Source: Kiritimatiellota bacterium
GTDB taxonomy: Bacteria > Verrucomicrobiota > Kiritimatiellia > JAAZAB01
NCBI GenBank assembly: GCA_008636095.1
Contig: VSJD01000176.1
Location: forward strand, 1-10,000
Reading direction: 5' to 3'
DNA length: 10,000 bases
Positions 6,072-10,000 of this stretch are shown in pieces. The position numbers and the translations under genes were made by a program. A model generated the notes under the pieces. That model was not told where the DNA came from. It did no database searches and was given only the letters and a program-made list of their open reading frames with translations. The first letter of the stretch is position 1. Every line of letters starts with the position of its first letter.

Positions 6072-6857
6072 ATGCTGGCAATTAAAGGAGCCGTGGCCGT
6101 CATTACCGGGGGGAGCGGTGGCATTGGCATGGCGCTTGCCAGGTACTGGCTTGATCATGGCGGCCGGGTCGTGCTTGCGGATATATCGGAAGAGGCGTTG
6201 CTCAAGGTCCAAGCCGTCCTTGGCGGCGAGACGGCGGTGTTTATGTGTGATGTGACAAAAGAAGGCGACAACAGCCGGCTGGCCGATTTTGTGATCGAAA
6301 AATTCGGACAGATCAATCTCGTGGCGCCTTTTGCCGGAATCTTTCGTGATTGCCTGCTGGTTTCGCCGGACAGGGAAACCGGCAGGGTTGTCCGTAAAAT
6401 GGCGCTGGAAGATTTTAAAAAAGTAATAGACATCAATTTGACCGGTGTGTTTCTAACCGTGCGGGAATGTCTGGAACGCATGATCAACAACAAAAACAAG
6501 GGTTTGATTTGCCTGGCTTCTTCAACCGGTTCGCTGGGAACCGCCGGACAGATCAACTATTCTGCGACCAAGGCGGCAATGTCTGTTTTCCCAAAGGTTA
6601 TCGCGGCGGAATTATTCCGGCGCGGCCTGGGCGGGCAGATTCGTTGCGTGGCCGTGGCGCCCGGGTATTGTGATACTCCCATGGCCAGGAGTATGAACCC
6701 AAAAGCTTTTGAAAAGATACTTGAAAACGTGCCGATCGGCCGGTTGATTGGAGCGGATGAAGTTGCTTCGCTGGTTGGCGAATTATATCGCAATGAGGCG
6801 CTAACGGGTGATGTTTATTTTATTCACGGCGGATTGCGGCTGGGATCCAAGGGATAA
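6072..6857 (+). CDS. SDR-family dehydrogenase, NAD-type, paired with the upstream SDR
   Basis: A second short-chain dehydrogenase of 261 residues, only distantly similar to its neighbour. It keeps the cofactor motif TGGSGGIG (12-19), an aspartate after the second strand (D37, in VVLADIS) that normally selects NAD(H), and the catalytic residues N122, S150, Y163 and K167 (YSATK). Differences from the classical pattern: the NNAG motif is replaced by APFAG (85-89), and a loop of about eight to ten residues (around 97-106, [10 protein letters not shown]) is inserted before the active-site helix. The C-terminus ends [12 protein letters not shown] rather than the usual VDGG. It probably oxidises a 3-hydroxyacyl-CoA, perhaps as part of a heteromer with the other SDR; this is inferred from the gene order. 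GGAGG (6060-6064) lies seven bases before the ATG. The CoA-transferase starts 38 bases after its stop. Confidence 0.88.
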   Translation: MLAIKGAVAVITGGSGGIGMALARYWLDHGGRVVLADISEEALLKVQAVLGGETAVFMCDVTKEGDNSRLADFVIEKFGQINLVAPFAGIFRDCLLVSPDRETGRVVRKMALEDFKKVIDINLTGVFLTVRECLERMINNKNKGLICLASSTGSLGTAGQINYSATKAAMSVFPKVIAAELFRRGLGGQIRCVAVAPGYCDTPMARSMNPKAFEKILENVPIGRLIGADEVASLVGELYRNEALTGDVYFIHGGLRLGSKG

Positions 6858-6895
6858 GCCGATTGATTTATGGGTCACCTGGACAGGAGGAGCAA

Positions 6896-8884
6896 ATGGA
6901 GAATCAAAAAATTATTCATCCAATTTTATCAGATCTGTCGGCGAATATGAAGCGCGGTAAAATCGTGACCGTTGAGCAAGCCGTGCGATTGATTAAAACC
7001 GGTGACACGGTGGCGACCGGCGGTTTTGTCGGCATCGGTTTTGCCGAGGAAATTGCGATAGCCTTGGAAAAATATTTTTTAGAGACCGGTCAGCCCAGAG
7101 ATTTGACGCTGATTTATGCGGCCGGCCAGGGCGATGGCAAAGACCGCGGGTTGAATCATCTGGCGCATGAGGGATTGATAAAACGGGTTGTTGGAGGTCA
7201 CTGGGGGCTTGTGCCGAAAATGCAGAAGCTTGCCCTTGAAAATAAAATCGAAGGTTATAATTTTCCGCAAGGCGTGATTACCCACATGTACCGTGACATA
7301 GCCGCGCATAAACCACGAACAATCACGCACGTGGGGCTTGGCACTTATGTTGATCCGCGCCATGGCGGCGGCAGGATAAATGCCCGTGCCGTGGAAGACC
7401 TGGTTGAGTTGATCAATTTTGACGGCCGGGAATATCTGGCCTATAAAACCTTTCCGATCACAATCGCAATTATCCGGGGCACGACCGCCGACGTGGACGG
7501 CAATATTACAATGGAAAGAGAGGCGCTGACCCTTGAAGTTCTGGCCATTGCCACTGCCGCGAAAAATTCCGGCGGTTTTGTGATTGCGCAGGTTGAACGC
7601 ATTGCCGCCCGCGGTTCGTTGCATCCAAGGCATGTCAGGGTTCCGGGGGTCTTGGTGGATTGCGTTGTGCCGGTCAAGGATCCGGAAAATCACTGGCAAA
7701 CCTTTGCGGAAAGATACAACCCGGCGTACAACGGTGAAATTCGCGCCCCATTGGCGACTATCTCGCCCATGGCTCTGGACGAAAGGAAAATTATCGCTCG
7801 CAGGGCTTTGTTTACATTAACGCCGAACGCGATTGTCAATCTCGGCATCGGCATGCCGGAAGGCGTGGCTAATGTTGCGGCTGAAGAACAAATGCTCGAT
7901 TATCTGACCATGACTACGGAGGCGGGCGTTTTTGGCGGCATTCCCGCCGGTGGGCTGAGCTTTGGGGCCGCAATCAACACGGAAGCCATTGTAGATCAGC
8001 CAAATCAATTCGATTTTTATGACGGGGGTGGACTTGATATCTGCGTGCTTGGTCTGGCGCAGGCTGATCAGCATGGCAATTTAAACGTGAGTAAGTTTGG
8101 AACACGCCTTGCGGGCTGCGGCGGTTTCATCAATATCAGCCAGAATTCGAAGATCGTTGTTTTTGTGGGCACTTTTACGGCCGGCGGGTTGGCGGTGTCA
8201 ATTCGCGCCGGCAGGTTGTTCATCGATCAGGAGGGCAAATCCAAGAAATTTGTGAAGCAGGTCGAACAGGTGACATTTAGCGGCCAGATTGCCCTGCAAG
8301 GCGATAAGCCGGTGTATTATATAACGGAACGTTGTGTCTTTAAATTGACCAAAGACGGGATGGAGTTGATTGAAATCGCCCCCGGTATGGATTTGGATAA
8401 GCACATACTTTCCCAGATGGAATTCAAGCCGGTGCTGAAATGTGCGCCGCGACTGATGGATGCCCGGATTTTCGCCGAAGCGGCAATGAACCTGCGCGAT
8501 GATTTGTTCGCCATGCCGCTGGAGAAACGTTTCTTGTATCAAGCAAAAGAAAATATTCTCTTCGTCAATTTTGAAGGGTTGGCGGTGCGCGACATGGCCC
8601 AGATTCAGCAGATCAAGGAAGCGGTGGAAAAAATCTGTGCGCCGCTGGAAAAAAAGGTTTTGACAATCGTCAATTACGACAACTTCTCAATTACCCCCGA
8701 GTTGATCGAGGAATATGCCGGCATAGTGCAACAACTGGTGTCAAAATATTACCAGAATGTGACCCGTTATACCACGAGTGCATTCCTGCGCATAAAACTG
8801 GGCGATGCGTTGAAGAAACGCGCCGTAGCCCCGCATATTTTCGAAAGCCAGACCGCGGCGAAACAGGCTTTGAAGCGCAACTAA
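6896..8884 (+). CDS. Fused family I CoA-transferase (YdiF/Pct-type acyl-CoA:acetate CoA-transferase)
   Basis: Transfers CoA between an acyl-CoA and a free carboxylate through a glutamyl-CoA thioester, activating acids for beta-oxidation. The 662 residues fuse both half-subunits. The first begins around 19-50 with [13 protein letters not shown] and the [13 protein letters not shown] loop. The second, from about 300, carries [11 protein letters not shown] and the catalytic glutamate E342 in [14 protein letters not shown]. The YdiF/Pct group is about 510-530 residues; this protein continues with about 115 more (about 548-662). That extension begins [15 protein letters not shown], has an alpha/beta pattern, and its function I cannot name. 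Substrate is unknown; acetate, propionate and 3-oxoacid exchange are the family's usual reactions. I chose ATG at 6896 because the very strong AGGAGGAG (6885-6892) lies just before it; an in-frame TTG at 6863 has no ribosome site. Likely cotranscribed with the flanking genes. Confidence 0.9.
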   Translation: MENQKIIHPILSDLSANMKRGKIVTVEQAVRLIKTGDTVATGGFVGIGFAEEIAIALEKYFLETGQPRDLTLIYAAGQGDGKDRGLNHLAHEGLIKRVVGGHWGLVPKMQKLALENKIEGYNFPQGVITHMYRDIAAHKPRTITHVGLGTYVDPRHGGGRINARAVEDLVELINFDGREYLAYKTFPITIAIIRGTTADVDGNITMEREALTLEVLAIATAAKNSGGFVIAQVERIAARGSLHPRHVRVPGVLVDCVVPVKDPENHWQTFAERYNPAYNGEIRAPLATISPMALDERKIIARRALFTLTPNAIVNLGIGMPEGVANVAAEEQMLDYLTMTTEAGVFGGIPAGGLSFGAAINTEAIVDQPNQFDFYDGGGLDICVLGLAQADQHGNLNVSKFGTRLAGCGGFINISQNSKIVVFVGTFTAGGLAVSIRAGRLFIDQEGKSKKFVKQVEQVTFSGQIALQGDKPVYYITERCVFKLTKDGMELIEIAPGMDLDKHILSQMEFKPVLKCAPRLMDARIFAEAAMNLRDDLFAMPLEKRFLYQAKENILFVNFEGLAVRDMAQIQQIKEAVEKICAPLEKKVLTIVNYDNFSITPELIEEYAGIVQQLVSKYYQNVTRYTTSAFLRIKLGDALKKRAVAPHIFESQTAAKQALKRN

Positions 8885-8942
8885 CGACTGCCGCCGGCCG
8901 GTAATAACCTGCATGGGGCCAAATAATTAATGGAAGGATCTT

Positions 8943-10000
8943 ATGAGCAAAGTCAGCCTGATCGGAGCGTACAACACCAAATTCGGGGCGTTTGTAAAGA
9001 AGAACAAGGAAACCGGCGAAACGACGGATTTAGCGTCCATCTATGATCTGATCGTTGAAGCCGGGCGCGGCGCCATCTTGGACGCCGGTTTGTTGCCGAA
9101 GGATATTGACGCCGTATGGGTCGGTGCATGTTCGCCGGCGCTCTTCGTGAATCAGGAGCATTTGGCCCCGGCGGCGGTCGAGATTGATCCGGAACACTTC
9201 CGTTTCATTCCGATAACCCGGACCGAGGCGGCGTGCGCCTCATCTTCCGTTGCGCTCTATAATGCGGTATATGGAATTGAGTCGGGCAGGTTCAAGCGGG
9301 TTTTGGTGATCGGCGTGGAAAAAATGTCCTTGTTGAACACCGCGGGCGTGACGCACGCGCTGGCCTGCTGTTCACATTGGCCGACGGAGGGCGCCAGGGG
9401 AATGTCTTTCCCGGATTTGTTCGCCGCATATGCCAAAGCCTATCAAACGTGTTATGGCATTTCAGACGACGTGTTGCGCAGGATGCTGGCGACCGTCGCG
9501 GCGTTGGCCTACAAAAACGGTGTTCGGAATCCGCTGGCGCATTTTGGCGCCGGCGGTCCGTCAGATAGATATAAATTATTTACCGCCGACGCGATATTGC
9601 AATTGCCGGCAGAAAAAAATCCGGTGGTTTCCGCGCCATTGCATCTTCACGATTGTTCCCTTATTTCAGATGGGGCTGCGGCAGTTGTGCTGGCTCCGAC
9701 GGAGCTGGCGCAGGCCGAGAAGCGGAAAACGGTCGAAATTGCCGGGATCGGTCATGCGGAAGATCGCTTGCCGATCGGAGCGCACGCCAACCTGCATGAA
9801 CTGACGGCGGCGAAACATGCCGTCAACAAGGCTTTCCGGGAAGCCGGTATTACGGCCCATGACGTTCAGGTTGCCGAAATTCACGACTGCTTTACGATTA
9901 GTCAGGTGCTGTGCGTGGAAGCATTGGGGTTATCGTCGGATGGACGGGCGGGATACGATTATCTGGCAGGCCGATTTACTTCCGAGGATGTCTGTGCCGT
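8943..10000 (+). CDS. SCP2-type thiolase, 3' end beyond the window
   Basis: The first 352 codons of a thiolase-family acyltransferase, open to the right edge. The nucleophilic cysteine is C98 in TEAACASSS, and the histidine motif is H314 in AEIHDCFTI, the form typical of the sterol-carrier-protein-x (SCP2) thiolase branch. GAAAVVLAP (near 243-251, after LISD) is also typical. A third conserved region with the second catalytic cysteine should lie in the missing part; whole proteins are near 390-430 residues. It would cleave a 3-oxoacyl-CoA with free CoA, or run in reverse. Many members of this branch work with a small DUF35 zinc-ribbon/OB-fold partner, often encoded next door, which may lie just past the edge. 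GGAAGGA (8932-8938) precedes the ATG by four bases. The gap after the CoA-transferase is 58 bp with no terminator seen. Confidence 0.88.
   Translation, partial: MSKVSLIGAYNTKFGAFVKKNKETGETTDLASIYDLIVEAGRGAILDAGLLPKDIDAVWVGACSPALFVNQEHLAPAAVEIDPEHFRFIPITRTEAACASSSVALYNAVYGIESGRFKRVLVIGVEKMSLLNTAGVTHALACCSHWPTEGARGMSFPDLFAAYAKAYQTCYGISDDVLRRMLATVAALAYKNGVRNPLAHFGAGGPSDRYKLFTADAILQLPAEKNPVVSAPLHLHDCSLISDGAAAVVLAPTELAQAEKRKTVEIAGIGHAEDRLPIGAHANLHELTAAKHAVNKAFREAGITAHDVQVAEIHDCFTISQVLCVEALGLSSDGRAGYDYLAGRFTSEDVCA

Noticed and set aside
6863..6895. TTG at 6863 as the CoA-transferase start
   Set aside because: No ribosome site precedes it, and the strong AGGAGGAG at 6885-6892 would be inside the gene; ATG at 6896 fits.
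8885..8942. CCGGCCGG palindrome (8894-8901) as a terminator between CoA-transferase and thiolase
   Set aside because: The 8-bp palindrome has no loop and no T-run, and the thiolase has its own ribosome site close behind, so readthrough is expected.
9377..9804. Two plus-strand frames of 63 and 124 codons near the right edge
   Set aside because: They are in other frames of the thiolase gene, which is open throughout with its cysteine and histidine motifs intact.

Overview
This is GC-rich bacterial chromosome in two blocks. The first (about 1-4404) holds information-processing genes: a CvpA-type membrane protein, DNA primase dnaG two bases after it, a NYN/PIN-like putative nuclease with a charged, repeat-built tail, and, on the opposite strand, an RlmB-type 23S rRNA 2'-O-methyltransferase. 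The second (about 4405-10000, + strand) looks like an acyl-CoA catabolic cluster. It has an XRE-cupin regulator, two short-chain dehydrogenases (SDRs), a fused family I CoA-transferase and an SCP2-type thiolase that runs off the right edge.

Working model for the cluster: the CoA-transferase activates a carboxylic acid, or exchanges CoA between acids. One or both SDRs oxidise a 3-hydroxyacyl-CoA to the 3-oxoacyl-CoA, and the thiolase cleaves that. The XRE-cupin protein probably senses a pathway ligand. No acyl-CoA dehydrogenase or enoyl-CoA hydratase lies in the window, so the substrate is either already a hydroxy acid or the other steps are encoded elsewhere. The layout recalls beta-oxidation modules such as bbs (benzylsuccinate), where two adjacent SDRs and an SCP2-type thiolase work together, but the substrate here cannot be read from sequence.

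The organism cannot be fixed. A PVC-group bacterium (Verrucomicrobiota, Kiritimatiellota or Lentisphaerota-like) is a low-confidence guess. It rests on the GC-rich hairpin repeats between genes, a palindrome-rich in-frame insertion in dnaG, and the EGQ form of the primase TOPRIM motif.

There are no tRNA, rRNA, CRISPR, transposase or phage genes. The least explained items are the repeat-like DNA: the dnaG insertion, the 15-bp tandem array coding for the NYN protein's tail, and a 133-bp inverted-repeat element between the NYN gene and rlmB. No clearly new multi-gene system was found.
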